A stretch of DNA of 64,000 nucleotides from Lucinisca nassula (GCA_963580285.1 OY757017.1:15636538-15700537), one strand, 5' to 3'. Counted from the stretch's first letter, positions 20,701-32,480 are shown. Numbers and translations are program-made. Notes: generated from the sequence alone by a model not told the origin.

Positions 20701-23700
20701 GTAATATTCAGACCAGCTATAGTCCCTTGTCTCTCTGTAGTATAAGTGTCAGACATGCTATAGTCCCGTTTCTCTCTTTAGTATCATAGTCAGACCAGCT
20801 ATAGTCCCTTTTCTCTCTGTAGTATAAGTGTCAGACATGCTCTAGTCCCGTTTCTCTCTTTAGTATCATAGTTAGACCAGCTATAGTCCCGTTTCTCTCT
20901 TTAGTATCATAGTCAGACCAGCTATAGTCCAGTTTCTCTCTGTAGTGTAATTAGTGTAATTTTCAGACCAGCTATAGTCCCTTTCTCTCTGTAGTGTAAT
21001 TGTCAGACATGCTGTAGTCCCGTTTCTCTCTTTAGTATCATAGTCAGACCAGCTAAAGTACCGTTTCTCTCTGTAGTGTAAGTGTCAGACCAGCTATAGT
21101 CCTGTTTCTCTCTGTAGTGTAATTGCCAGACCAGCTATGGTCCTGTTTCTCTCTGTAGTGTAATTGTCAGACCAGCTATAGTCCCGTTTCTCTCTGTAGT
21201 GTAATTGTCAGACCAGCTATAGTCCCATCTCTCTCTGTAGTGTAATTGTCAGACCAGTTGTAGTCCCGTTCCTCTCTGTAGTATAATTGTCAGACCAGCT
21301 TTAGTCCCGTTTCTCTCTGTAGTGTCATTGTCAGACCAGCTATAGTCCTGTTTCTCTCTGTTGTATAATTGTCAGACCAGCTATAGTCCCGTTTCTCTCT
21401 GTAGTGTAATTGCCAGACCAGCTATAGTCCTGTGTCTCTCTGTAGTGTCATTGTCAGACAAGCTATAGTCTCGTTTCTCTCTGTAGTGTCATTGTCAGAC
21501 CAGCTATAGTACCGTTTCTCTCTGTAGTGTCCTTGTCAGACCAGCTATAGTCTCGTTTCTCTCTGTAGTGTAATTGTCAGACCAGCTATAGTCCTGTTTC
21601 TCTCTGTAGTGTAATTGTCAGACCAGCTATAGTCCCGTTTCTCTCTGTAGTGTAATTGTCAGACCAGCTATAGTCCCGTTACTCTTTGTAGTGTAATTTT
21701 CAGACCATCTTTGGTCCCGTTTCTCTCTGTAGTGTAACTTTTCAGACCAGGTATAGTCCTGTTTCTCCCTGTAGTGTAATTGTCAGACCAGCTATAGTCC
21801 CTTTTCTCTCAGTGGTGTCATTATCAGACCAGCTATAGTCCCGTTTCTGTCTGTAGTGTAATTGTCAGACCAGCTATAGTCCCGTTTCTGTCTGTAGTGT
21901 AATTGTCAGACCAGCTGTAGTCCCATTTCTCTCTTTAGTATCATAGTCAGAGCAGCTATAGTCCCGTTTCTCTCTGTAGTATCATAGTCAGACCAGCTAT
22001 AGTCCCGTTTCTCTCTGTAGTGTAATTAGTGTAATTTTCAGACCAGCTATAGTCCCTTGTCTCTCTGTAGTATAAGTGTCAGACCAGCTATAGTCTCATT
22101 TCTCAATGTAGTGTAATTGTCAGACCAGCTATAGTCCCGTTTCTCTCTGTAGTGTAATTTTCAGACCAGCTATAGTCCCATTTCTTTCTTTGGTATCATT
22201 GTCAGACCAGCTATAATCCTGTTTCTCTCTGTAGTGTAATTATCAGACCAGCTATAATCCTGTTTCTCTCTGTAGTGTAATTATCAGACCAGCTATTGTC
22301 CGTTTATCTCTGTAGTTTATTTGTCAGACCGGCTATAGTCCCGTATTCTCTCTGTAGCGTAATAGTCAGACAAGCTATAGTCCCGATACTCTCAGAAGAA
22401 TCATTGTCAGACCAGCTATAGTCCCGTTTCTCTCTGTAGTGTAATTGTCAGACCAGCTAAAGTCCCGTTTCTCTCTGTAGTGTAATTGTCAGACCAGCTA
22501 TAGTCCCTTTTTTCTCTGTAGCTTCATTGTCAGACCAGTTGTAGTCCCGTTTCTCTCTGTAGTGTAATTTTCAGACCAGTTGTAGTCCCGTTTCTCTCTG
22601 TAGTGTAATTGTCAGACCAGCTATAGTCCCGCTACTCTCTGAAGTGTCATTGCCACACCAGCTATAGTCCCGTTTCTCTCTATAGTGTAATTGTCAGACC
22701 AGCTATAGTCCCGCTACTCTCTGAAGTGTCATGTTCAGACCAGCTATAGTCCCGTTTTTCTCTGTAGTGTAATTGTCAGACCAGCTAAAGTCCCGTTTCT
22801 CTCTGTAGTGTAATTGTCAGACCAGCTAAAGTCCCGTTTCTCTCTGTAGTGTAATTGTCAGACCAGCTATAGTCTCGTATTCTCTCTGTAGTGTAATTGT
22901 CAGACCAGCTATAGTTGCGCTACTCTCTGTAGTGTCATTGTCAGACCAGCTATAGTCCCGTTTCTCTCTGTAGTGTAATTGTCAGACCAGCTAAAGTCCC
23001 GTTTCTCTCTGTAGTGTAATTGTTAGACTAGCTAAAGTCCCGTTTCTCTCTGTAGTGTAATTGTCAAACTAGCTATAGTCCCGTTTCTCTCTGTAGTGGC
23101 CTTGTCAGACCAGCTATAGTCCCGTTTCTCTCTGTAGTTTCATAGTCAGACCAGCTATAGTCCCGTTTCTCTCTGTAGTGTACTTAGTGTAATATTCAGA
23201 CCAGCTATAGTCCCTTGTCTCTCTGTAGTATAAGTGTCAGACATGCTATAGTCCCGTTTCACTCTTTAGTATCATAGTCAGACCAGCTATAGTCCCTTTT
23301 CTCTTTGTAGTATAAGTGTCAGACATGCTCTAGTCCCGTTTCTCTCTTTAGTATCATAGTTAGACCAGCTATAGTCCCGTTTCTCTCTTTAGTATCATAG
23401 TCAGACCAGCTATAGTCCAGTTTCTCTCTGTAGTGTAATTAGTGTAATTTTCAGACCAGCTATAGTCCCTTTTCTCTCTGTAGTGTAATTGTCAGACATG
23501 CTATAGTCCCGTTTCTCTCTTAAGTATCATAGTCAGACCAGCTAAAGTCCCGTTTCTCTCTGTAGTGTAAGTGTCAGACCAGCTATAGTCCTGTTTCTCT
23601 CTGTAGTGTAATTGCCAGACCAGCTATAGTCCTGTTTCTCTCTGTAGTGTAATTGTCAGACCAGCTATAGTCCCGTTTCTCTCTGTAGTGTAATTGTCAG

Positions 23701-25078
23701 ACCAGCTATAGTCCCATCTCTCTCTGTAGTGTAATTGTCAGACCAGTTGTAGTCCCGTTCCTCTCTGTAGTATAATTGTCAGACCAGCTTTAGTCCCGTT
23801 TCTCTCTGTAGTGTCATTGTCAGACCAGCTATAGTCCTGTTTCTCTCTGTAGTATAATTGTCAGACCAGCTATAGTCCCGTTTCTCTCTGTAGAGTAATT
23901 GACAGACCAGCTATAGTCCTGTTTCTCTCTGTAGTGTCATTGTCAGACCAGCTATAGTCTCGTTTCTCTCTGTAGTGTCATTGTCAGACCAGCTATAGTA
24001 CCGTTTCTCTCTGTAGTGTCCTTGTCAGACCAGCTATAGTCTCGTTTCTCTCTGTAGTGTAATTGTCAGACCAGCTATAGTCCTGTTTCTCTCTGTAGTG
24101 TAATTGTCAGACCAGCTATAATCCCGTTTCTCTCTGTAGTGTAATTGCCAGACCAGCTATACTCCTGTTTCTCTCTGTAGTGTCATTGTCAGACCAGCTA
24201 TAGTCTCGTTTCTCTCTTTAGTGTCATTGTCAGACCAGCTATAGTCCCGTTTCTCTCTGTAGAGTAATTGACAGACCAGCTATAGTCCTGTTTCTCTCTG
24301 TAGTGTCATTGTCAGACCAGCTATAGTCTCGTTTCTCTCTGTAGTGTCATTGTCAGACCAGCTATAGTACCGTTTCTCTCTGTAGTGTCCTTGTCAGACC
24401 AGCTATAGTCTCGTTTCTCTCTGTAGTGTAATTGTCAGACCAGCTATAGTCCTGTTTCTCTCTGTAGTGTAATTGTCAGACCAGCTATAATCCCGTTTCT
24501 CTCTGTAGTGTAATTGCCAGACCAGCTATACTCCTGTTTCTCTCTGTAGTGTCATTGTCAGACCAGCTATAGTCTCGTTTCTCTCTTTAGTGTCATTGTC
24601 AGACCAGCTATAGTCTCGTTTCTCTCTGTAGTGTCATTGTCAGACCAGCTATAGTCTCGTTTCTCTCTGTAGTGTAATTGTCAGACCAGCTATATTCCCG
24701 TTTCTCTCTGTAGTGTAATTGTCAGACAAGCTATAATTCCTTTTCTCTCTTTAGTATCATAGTCAGACCAGCTATAGTCCCGTTTAGTGTCATTGTCAGA
24801 CCAGCTATAGTCCCGCTCCCTCGGTAGTGTAATTGTCAGACCAGCTATAGTCCCGTTTCTTTCTGTAGTGTAATTGTCAGACCAGTTATAGTCCCGTTTC
24901 TCTCTGTAGTGTAATTGTCAGACAAGCTATAGTCCCGTCTCTCTTTAGTATCATAGTCAGACCAGCTATAGTCATGTTACTCTTTTGAGTATCATAGTCA
25001 GACCAGCTATAGTCTCGTTTCTCTCTTTTCTTTCATAGTCAGACCAGCTAAAATCCTGTTTATCTCTTTATAAGTTCT
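14791..25078. repeat. Large satellite array, 41-bp monomer
   Basis: Roughly 250 head-to-tail monomers over ~10.3 kb. A typical monomer runs from CAGACCAGCTATAGTCCCG through TTTCTCTCTGTAGTG to TAATTGT, 41 bases in all. Variants include TCATTGT, AAGTGTC, GTTGTAGTC and shortened copies. Divergence is highest at 16250-17090. Reading frames inside it are periodic and meaningless. At the left edge, cactacagattgtcagacac precedes the array as a partly inverted monomer. No CENP-B-like box was recognised. Whether it is centromeric, subtelomeric or interstitial cannot be told. Confidence 0.95.
17491..24620. repeat. Higher-order repeat structure in the 41-bp satellite
   Basis: Rare variant monomers recur in fixed order. 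ATTGTCCGTTTRTCTCTG is at 17491, 19821 and 22295; GAAGAATCATTGTCAGACC at 17591, 19921 and 22395; TCATTGCCACACCAGC near 17845, 20175 and 22649. Spacings of 2330 and 2474 indicate about three copies of a block of 57-60 monomers. A smaller block of 369 bp (nine monomers) is duplicated at about 23891-24259 and 24260-24628 (marker TAGAGTAATTGACAGACC). Confidence 0.85.
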
Positions 25079-25079
25079 C

Positions 25080-25907
25080 AATTGCAACTCCAACCCAATC
25101 TTAAGATCAAAATTCCGAAAGTGTCATGCACCCCTCAGACCAAAGACCTATCAGTTCCCAAAGTTTCATGTTTCTATCTGAAACGGCGTAGGAGGAGTTA
25201 TCCGTAATCGTTAAAAAGGGGGTTATGGGGATGAAAATCCAAGTTTTTGAGTTCTGGTGACCTCAAACCTGATCCTAGGGGTCAAATTTTGATTGTTATG
25301 TATTCTACTCATTATGCCGTTCGATTTGATATGTCACACGACCAGGTTCTGAAAACATTGATTTTTTACCTCCGGGGCACACCACCCCCTGGCCTGGCCC
25401 CTAGGGGTAGGATCAAAATTCCGAATGTGTCATGCACTCCTCAGAACCAAAGACCTATCAGTTCCCAAAGTTTCATGTTTCTATCTGAAACGGCGTAGGA
25501 GGAGTTATCCGGTAATCGTTAAAAAGGGGGTTATGGGGGTGAAAATCTAAGTTTTTGACCTCTGGTGACCTCAAACCTGACCCTAGGGGTCAAATTTTGA
25601 TTGTTATGTATTCTACTCATTATGAGTTCGATTTGATATGTCACATGACCAGGTTCTGCAAACATTGATTTTTTACCCCCCGGGGCACACTACCCCTGGC
25701 CTGGCCCCTACTAGGGGTAGGATCAAAATTCCGAAAATGTCATGCACTCCTAAGACCAAATACCTATCAGTTCCTAAAGTTTTAAGTTTCTAGCTGTAAA
25801 AGTGTGGGAGGAGTTGTCCGGTAAGACGGACGGACAGACGGACGTACGGACAACGGAGACAATTACAATATCCCCACTTTTTCTTCGAAAAGCGTGGGGA
25901 TAATTAA
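25080..25907 (+). mobile_element. Pearl/HINE-like element, ~305-bp core repeats
   Basis: GATCAAAATTCCGAAWRTGTC recurs at about 25106, 25410 and 25720, giving two full and one partial units with TGACCTCAAACCTGA and GGGGTAGGATC. It ends with a GACGGACGGACAGACGGACG tract (25824-25850) and the hairpin TATCCCCACTTTTTC / GAAAAGCGTGGGGATAA (25871-25903). It abuts the 41-bp satellite, whose expansion or breakage may have removed the 5' end. Confidence 0.7.
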
Positions 25908-25961
25908 AGACCACAATCAGACACCGCATTTAAGTGTGTTCTTAAAGTAATGTAACTACAC

Positions 25962-25966
<5 letters not shown>

Positions 25967-26034
<68 letters not shown>
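25967..26034. repeat. (CT)n microsatellite
   Basis: Uninterrupted CT dinucleotide repeat, over 30 copies. Followed by a short direct repeat, TGATACCAACTTGT, at 26052-26085. Confidence 0.95.
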
Positions 26035-26038
<4 letters not shown>

Positions 26039-26188
26039 CCGTATAATAAATACTGATACCAACTTGTAACAGCTGATACCAACTTGTGTGAAAGCTTGGT
26101 AGCCACGTAGTAGAAACTTTCTTATCTATCCGCACTACTCTGGCATTCGGCTCTGAATGAGTGTCTGCTCAATTCGTAACAACCCAAA

Positions 26189-26706
26189 TAGTGTTGACGG
26201 GGATGTAAAACCTCAAAAGAAACAAACTCTTGTAGGTCTTTGGATTTGTTTGTATTGGAGTTTAACGGCCCAGTCAGCACTCTTTAGTCCATTTTTGAGC
26301 CGGTCTGATATGTTCCTTTAATTTGTTATTGTCTTAATTTTCACTGTCAGGGAAATTAACTCATGGAACATATAACTAAAGTTGATGTTTCTTATTTTAT
26401 TTGTTTCAAAAGTATAACTCTTCAGGTTAGAAAATGTTCGCTCTAAATAGTGTTGACAGGGATGTAAAACCTCAAAAGAAACAAAATCTTGTAAGTCTTT
26501 GGATTTGTTTGTATTGGAGATTAACGGCCCAGTCAGCACTCTTTAGTCCATTTTTGAGCCGGTCTAATATGTTCCTTTAATTTATTATTGTCTTAATTTT
26601 CACTGTCAGGGAAATTAACTCATGGAACATATAACTAAAGTTGATGTTTCTTATTTTATTTGTTTCAAAATTATAACTCTTCAGGTTAGAAAATGTTCGC
26701 TCTAAA
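26189..26706. repeat. Tandem duplication, 259-bp unit, of MITE and SINE ends
   Basis: TAGTGTTGACRGGGATGTAA occurs at 26189 and 26448 and the following ~255 bases match almost perfectly. Each unit contains an inverted end of the foldback MITE (26189-26226) and the inverted tail of the second SINE family (26235-26300, TGTATTGGAGTTTAACGGCC). Confidence 0.85.
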
Positions 26707-26884
26707 TTATTTGAACAAAAGGTATTTCTTGGAAACAATAATTCTTTAATATTTCCAATTTTCAGATGTTAGTCTCTATACTGATCTTACTATACTCTCG
26801 CAAAGCTATATTCAACAGACAACCCCTTTCTCACAAAACATACCCTTTTTATTCACAACCCTCACAACAAATATGGTCAAGTCA

Positions 26885-27148
26885 CTTCCCATTCACATAA
26901 TTAATACAAACAAGGCTACTACATTGAAAAGATGATGATATACGTAAGCGGTTAGCCAGTGCACATTCTTTCGCTAGAAACGGACAACTGTCCTTCTTAA
27001 ATAAGTGGGAGGGAGAGAATGGCTGTAGAAAAGATCTCATGATCAATCTCCACATAAGAATGTTGCCGACCCCGGAAGGTATCGAACCCACGTTCTCCTG
27101 ATCACCAGTCAGACGCGCATCCGACTGAGCTACCGAGGCCGGCCTGTA
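26885..27148 (-). mobile_element. tRNA-derived SINE, second family
   Basis: On the minus strand the tRNA-like head reads GGCCGGCCTCGGTAGCTCAG, then a TCGGATGCGCGTCTGACTGG stem region and the B-box GGTTCGATACC (27080-27090). The body contains GATTGATCATGAGATC, complement of 27038-27053, and GAATGTGCACTGGCTAACCG. The same element is complete at 53862-54192. It is not a functional tRNA: mismatched stems, and the body follows directly. Confidence 0.7.
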
Positions 27149-27149
27149 A

Positions 27150-28085
27150 GTCTTTGGAAGGCTATGAGTATTTCATAGACCAACAGGTACATGACCTACG
27201 ATAAGTGGAGAACTATGTTTAATTGCTGATGGTTTTCTAAGTCGGAGACAGAGTGGAAAGAGCAGTTTTGTACCACACATATCTCATCGTTCACAAAACT
27301 GGAAAAATCATACATTTGAGCTTTAATAATGCCTATCTGCTAATTTATTCATAAGTGATGCATCAAGCTTGATAGTCTGACCTAGCTCTTCCATGCCAGA
27401 AATGCCTGATTTTGCAGATTTAACCCTTAACCTCCTCAGCACGAAAACCATTACCTTTGCAAACAGTGTTGATCCAGATCAGATGGCGTCTGAATCTACA
27501 TTGTTTGTGATGCAGATGGCTTCTGAAGAATCAATCTGATCAGGTTCTACAATGTAATGCAGTTTGTGAACTGACTGACTGCATAATATCAAGTAATTTT
27601 CTTGGCTGATAGTAAGAAATGGACGTGGTTAAATAAATTAATTCAGCAGGATAAGTCAAAGGAGAAAAAACACAATCTAAAATCCTGAAATCAAGAAAAA
27701 AAAATCAACCTCTAAAAGCCTGAAATCCTGCAAATGCCTGAACACTGTGAGGCTTATATACTTTGACATGCAATAGTAAAGAAACATTGCATCGACATTG
27801 ATGAATGATACCCAGTAGACATACAGTGAGTAGGCAACCTCGTATGAGCATCGATGCAATGTCATGACGTTGCATTGACGGTGTGGCAATGTTGTTTAAG
27901 CGTCATGTGTCCGATGGTATGTACTGTCTTTGGAACAAGATTACAGCACAACCATTTTGACAGGAAACCTAATGTGGAAGAACATGCATTTTATATGAAA
28001 TCATACAAGCTCTAAACATCTTTAATCTGTTAGGATATTTTGGAATTCTATGCAGTGATATTCTTTTTTCTTGTTTGGACTACCA
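27150..28085. other. Unassigned intergenic stretch
   Basis: No supported gene. A minus-strand ORF at 27677-27889 lacks a domain. Small internal repeats (CTGAAATCCTG/AAATCCTGAAATC near 27680-27730; GCATCGATGCAATG-like words near 27787-27860) are present. Confidence 0.45.
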
Positions 28086-28089
28086 TGCA

Positions 28090-28900
28090 ATAGCGGCTCG
28101 TCGTTGTTGTTTAACTCACTCAGCTGCGGCAATTGCACGACCCGCAGTAAAAGCGACCGACTGAAGTCGGTTGATTTTCTAAGAGTGCCCTAAAATCACC
28201 GTGTCATTCTGTCAGTCTGTCTGTCCGTCCGTAACCCGTTTGTGAAAATTGGTGATAGTGACTTAACCTATTGGAATATTTAAATAATTTTTGGCATACT
28301 GATAGATATCAATGAGATCTAACCAATGGACTTGACAAATATTACATTCCATTTAGTATAGCCTCGCCGAGGCGAAAAATGTGAAAATTTTCGAACTGCT
28401 TCTCCTCGGAAACCGTTGGGCCGATTGAAGTCAAATTTTATTTGGAGCCTCTATGGGATGTTTTAAACCAAAATTTGCTCACGGGGTCCAGTTCACATGA
28501 CCAAAATGGCCGCCCAGCCATAAAAACCCTTCAAAATAGTCTTCTCCAGAACCACTGGGCAGATTTCCATGAAACTTGATAAATAGCATCTGGGACGTAG
28601 GCCCATCATAAAGTGCTAAAATGGTGACCATGGGTTGACCTTGACATTCTTTGTGCCTAGGTCAAACTTTGACACATATGCTTTTGTATTGGAAAAGTAA
28701 GAATGCATTTTATCCTGCAAACGATTCAGAATACAGTACTAAAGTATAAGATGTATTTTTGCTCCTTACGATAAGGCGCATTTATTGGGGAACCGTTTTA
28801 GGTCCAGGTCACATGACCAAAATGGCCGCCATACCCATATATGGAAACACTTATAAAGCTAAAAGCATCCGGCGTGTCGTGCACTTCAGCTGCAGCACTG
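28090..28900 (-). mobile_element. Pearl/HINE-like element on the minus strand, partial
   Basis: Near 28160 the hairpin CGACCGACTGAAGTCGGTTG, then (plus strand) GTCTGTCTGTCCGTCCGTAA, correspond to the 3' end of a minus-strand element. Further in, GTTCACATGACCAAAATGGC (28490) and its second copy at 28805 match the complement of CATCTTGGTCATGTGACC in the array at 60700-63800. Two core units are therefore visible. A segment with GCCTCGCCGAGGCGAAAAAT (28362) belongs to the ~120-bp family. Confidence 0.55.
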
Positions 28901-29410
28901 GTTTTCCTCTAATTCTTTATCTGGAGTAGACCGCCAATTATTCATGACAAACCCTTCAGTAGAATGTTGTCTATAGGGCTGAAAAATTGGTTTCCGTGAA
29001 CGATAATTCATTAGAAATTACTGTAAGCTTATTGGCTTGCAACGTTGTTCTAAGAAACTGTTGCTAGCGTATTGGCTTACTGCGTTTTTCTATGATTTGT
29101 ATCCAGCCAGTCGCTTTACAAGAGCTACAGATTTCCATCACCCATTCCATCTGTTGCGAAACGATTGATATGGATCATTAAGTATTTGTTTATCATGTCT
29201 CTGAAAAAGCGAATTTCTCCCAGCCGGTATGTTTTGAATATTTTTTCTGTTCTTCTTTTTCTTTTTCTCTTTTCATCCGCAGAACATTTTCTCCATATAA
29301 CAGTACGAAATGACCCACACCCATATCCACATTTTTATGCTATTACAATATGAAACCAGAAAATGGTTTCTCCAGTGTCTGTTTACATAATTGAAGTTTT
29401 CGAAACTGCT
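28900..29410. other. Unassigned
   Basis: No domain-bearing ORF; 29165-29353 encodes a hydrophobic 62-residue frame without flanking signals. Inverted near-repeat ATTGGCTTGCAACGTTGTTC / TTGGCTTACTGCG near 29030-29085. Confidence 0.4.
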
Positions 29411-29689
29411 ACACATGTCAGATAAAAAAGGTAATTATACTGTTGGTGTCCACGGTGTTACACACATCTGATAAAATTGACATCCATTGTTTCCATGAAG
29501 GCATGCTTGCAACACTGTCATTCACTTAAATGCCCTGTTCATTTACACTCTCACTAACTCACACGATCTCAAGTATTCACATGATATCATATGCATTAAA
29601 CCAGTTATAATGTGGCACATTTCGAATGTGTCCACAGTGCAACACTCGTCAGATAAAATATTTTTCATGACAAAAAGCTAGAAGCCTCC

Positions 29690-29835
29690 GTGATGTAGTG
29701 GATAAGTTAGTCGCCTTGTAAACCAGGGATCGCAGGATCGATCCCGCGCTTATCCAGACTTTTGGATGAGTTTTTAAACCGAGGTCCCGTCTCCGTATTA
29801 CCATAGCTGTTTGTGAGACGTAAACCTCCAACACT
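29690..29835 (+). mobile_element. tRNA-derived SINE, first family, inside the palindrome
   Basis: Head GATGTAGTGGATAAGTTAGT with CCTTGTAAACCAGGGATCGC and B-box-like GGATCGATCCC, then CAGACTTTTGGATGAGTTTT and the tail GAGACGTAAACCTCC. Both the head and the body match the copies at 1-152 and 605-757. The equivalent place in the right palindrome arm (about 30340) lacks it. Confidence 0.75.
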
Positions 29836-30784
29836 CACTCCTGAAAACAAGCTCTGCCACTCACTCACTTACTCACTGCAAATTCACATGATATACTATG
29901 AATTAAGCAGGTCCTGAAATACTGTGGCCCTTTTCGAAGTTCTGACATTGCTACCGACATCAGATAAAATGGTATTCTTTTTTTTTCATGGAACTCACTT
30001 AGTCACTCACTCAAAGTATTCACATGATATACTATTTAAACAGATCATAATATAACGGGCACATTTCGAATTAGTTCACGGTGAAAACCAGTTGTACCAT
30101 TTATACCTCATATCAAACAAACGTGTAGCACTTTGTACAATTTCGAAATGTGCCCTTCATATTATGATCTGTTTAAGTCGTATGATAGATATCATGTGAA
30201 TACTTTGAGTGAGTGGCTACTTTGTTTTCATGGAAAAAATATCATTTTAACTGAGTTAGAAACTTCAAAATGAGCCACAGTATTTCAGGACCTGTTTAAT
30301 GCATAGTATAGCATGTGAATACTTGAGCAGTGAGTGGCTTAGCCTGTTTTAAAAAAAAAGTATTTTATTTGATGTAGCACTTTGGACACATTCGAAATGT
30401 CCCACATTACTTTATGACCTGTTTAATGCATGTGATATCGTGTGAATACTTGAGTGTGTGTAAGTGAGCAGGGCATTTAAGTGAATGACTTTGTTGCAAG
30501 CATACTTCGCGGAAACAAGGGATATCCTTTTATCTGATGTGTGTAGCACTGTGGACACCTTCCAAATGTGCAACATTATATAATGACCCATTTACTTCAT
30601 ATGATAGCATGTTAATATTTGAGTGAGTTTGAGTAAATGACGGTGTGGCGACCTTGTCTTCACGGAAACAATCATTTTATCTGAAATATGTAGCACAGTT
30701 TTCACTTTCAAAATGTACCATTTATATCAAGAGGGTAGCTTGTGATGTCATTCCATTTCAATGTTGGGCAAAAGTGCCACAAAA

Positions 30785-30852
30785 TTGGAAGGAACGTCTC
30801 CAAAATGACCTATACAGTGTTGACGGGGTCATTGAACCTTAAATCGAACAAC
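30785..30852 (-). mobile_element. Foldback MITE end fragment
   Basis: AATTGGAAGGAACGTCTCCA, AAATGACCTATACAGTGTTG, ACGGGGTCATTGAACCTTAA: the inverted outer ~65 bp of the MITE family complete at 50337-50855, inserted in the palindrome's right arm. Confidence 0.65.
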
Positions 30853-31074
30853 TCGACAAATGTTTAGCACTGTGGACAGTTTTGAAATGTGCCGGTTATA
30901 TTATGGACTGTTTAAATAGTATTTCATGTGAATATTTTGAGTGGGCGAGTAAGTGAGTTTCATGAAAAAAAAAGATTACCATTTTATCAGATGTCTGTAG
31001 CAATGTCAGAAATATATGCCTGCCCAGAAAAAATGAGGATAGGTTAATTGACCCACTCAGTTAACCACTCAAAA

Positions 31075-31200
31075 TGACTTAAATAAGGTTGATTGCGGCA
31101 ACTGCCCTTCTTGAATCAGCCGAAGGGAGAGAATGACCGTAAAAAGGATTCCATGATCAATCTCCACTAAAGAATTTTGCCAACCCCGAGACCTTGTCTG
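31075..31200 (-). mobile_element. SINE second-family body fragment
   Basis: Contains GCAACTGCCCTTCTTGAATC, GGGAGAGAATGACCGTAAAA and CATGATCAATCTCCAC, the complement of the body at 53935-54030. The tRNA head is missing. Confidence 0.6.
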
Positions 31201-31684
31201 CGCCATCAGGAACATATAATTTCCCTTCACGGGGCTATCAGCTCTCTATATAATCTTCTGTAGAGCTTATGTGATGGTAAGTCCACTCACAATTGGTTGG
31301 GTCCCAGGTTTTCAGTAACCTTAGACTAGCTACTAGTCGGATATCATTTTCTTAGTTTATATGTTATATAATTGAATATTTAATTTGTCACTTATTTTCC
31401 CCTCTGCTCTCTGATAGCAACCTGTTGATATCCGGCTAGGACTCCCAGAAGTGATTGGCATTTATTACTTATCTGATTCTCTAGGTTGTTAAAATTATGG
31501 TTTCTGCAGTATTTGTTTATATAACTGTATTCTGAAAGAGGGTGTTTATCAAAAGCATCTGGTTTCCCTGGATATTGACAACAAGGCATGTTTAAATAGA
31601 AGAATAGACAGTCTCCGTTAACAGCAAGAAAACACGCCTATATCACTCCTACCCTCTGGACCCCCACATTTGTATAGCAAAAAT

Positions 31685-32395
31685 GGGGTTTATAGGGGTA
31701 AGCCTTATTATCCCCACGCTTTGCGGAGGGATCCGTCCGTCCGTCCGTCCGTCCGTCCGTCCGCCCGCCCGCCTGTCCGTCCGTCCGTTATACTATCTCC
31801 TCCTAAACCGTTGATCGGAATCCAACCAAAATTTGGTGTGTGGGTACCTTACATGAGTGGGGTGTACAACGGCACATTTATTTTTGGCCCCCGCCCCCAG
31901 GGGCCTTGGGGAGGGGTCAAAAGGCCAAATATCAATAAAATTCGACTACAAAGTCAATTTTATAGATTTTAATACCAAACTTTTCAGAAATAGTGCTTTA
32001 TGTAATATTTAAAACATATTGAACGGGATTTGGGTTCTGACCCCTGGGTCATGCCCAAGGGGTCGGGGGGGGGGGGTCAGAATTAAAGTTTCTCGGAATA
32101 TAGTCATGTAGCATATCAAATTGAAGAGTATGATTAGTAGGATACAATTCAAGTAAACTTTAGACCCAAGGGTCAGATTTGGGGCCTGGGGGGAGGGGTC
32201 AAATGTCAAAATTTAAGTTTTTCGGAACATGGTCATGTGGCATATCAAATTGAAGGGGACGATTAGTAGAGTACAATAGAAGTTGAATTTTGGCCCTGGT
32301 GTCAGACTGGGGCTCTGGGGGGGGCTTGTTGAAACTAAGTCCCTGTGGAGAAAGCGTGGGCAATTGCGATGGCGCGCCATCGACTGCATTCTAGT
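31685..32395 (-). mobile_element. Pearl/HINE-like element on the minus strand
   Basis: The plus strand starts with ATTATCCCCACGCTTTGCGG and a (GTCC)n/(CCGT)n tract (31733-31790), then three ~130-bp core units (AGTTTYTCGGAAYATRGTCATG, GCATATCAAATTGAAG at 32112 and 32240) and ends with AAAGCGTGGGCAATTGCG and the palindrome CGATGGCGCGCCATCG (32367-32382). Reading on the minus strand puts the palindrome at the 5' end and the GGAC tract plus hairpin at the 3' end. ORF 31670-31972 is repeat translation. Confidence 0.7.
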
Positions 32396-32399
32396 TTTT

Positions 32400-32480
32400 T
32401 CTTATTTCTGCTCTAAAACATAGATTGTGGGTACTCGATGAAGTGGTTCTAACGAGTTCGGACAATCTATGTTTGGAGAA
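32400..32480. mobile_element. Hairpin MITE, shortened copy
   Basis: TTATTTCTGCTCTAAAACAT, AGATTGTGGGTACTCGATG and, inverted, CGAGTTCGGACAATCTATG. Lies directly beside the 5' end of the minus-strand element at 31685-32395. Confidence 0.65.

Larger units (their letters stand above)
29415..30975. repeat. ~1.5-kb imperfect palindrome of ~170-bp repeats
   Basis: Left-arm units (about 29415-30110) contain ATTCACATGATATCATATG, ACATTTCGAATGTGTCCAC and the word CAGATAAAAT. The right arm (30125-30975) contains the complements, for example GGACACATTCGAAATGTCC (30384), CATGTGAATACTTTGAGTG (30194) and GACCTGTTTAATGCATRGT. The centre is near 30115. The left arm is interrupted by a SINE (29690-29835). No gene; the ORF 30645-30842 is repeat-derived. 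Confidence 0.75.

Noticed and set aside
14791..25078. CRISPR-like array
   Set aside because: Units are contiguous 41-bp monomers with no spacers, and the genome context is eukaryotic.
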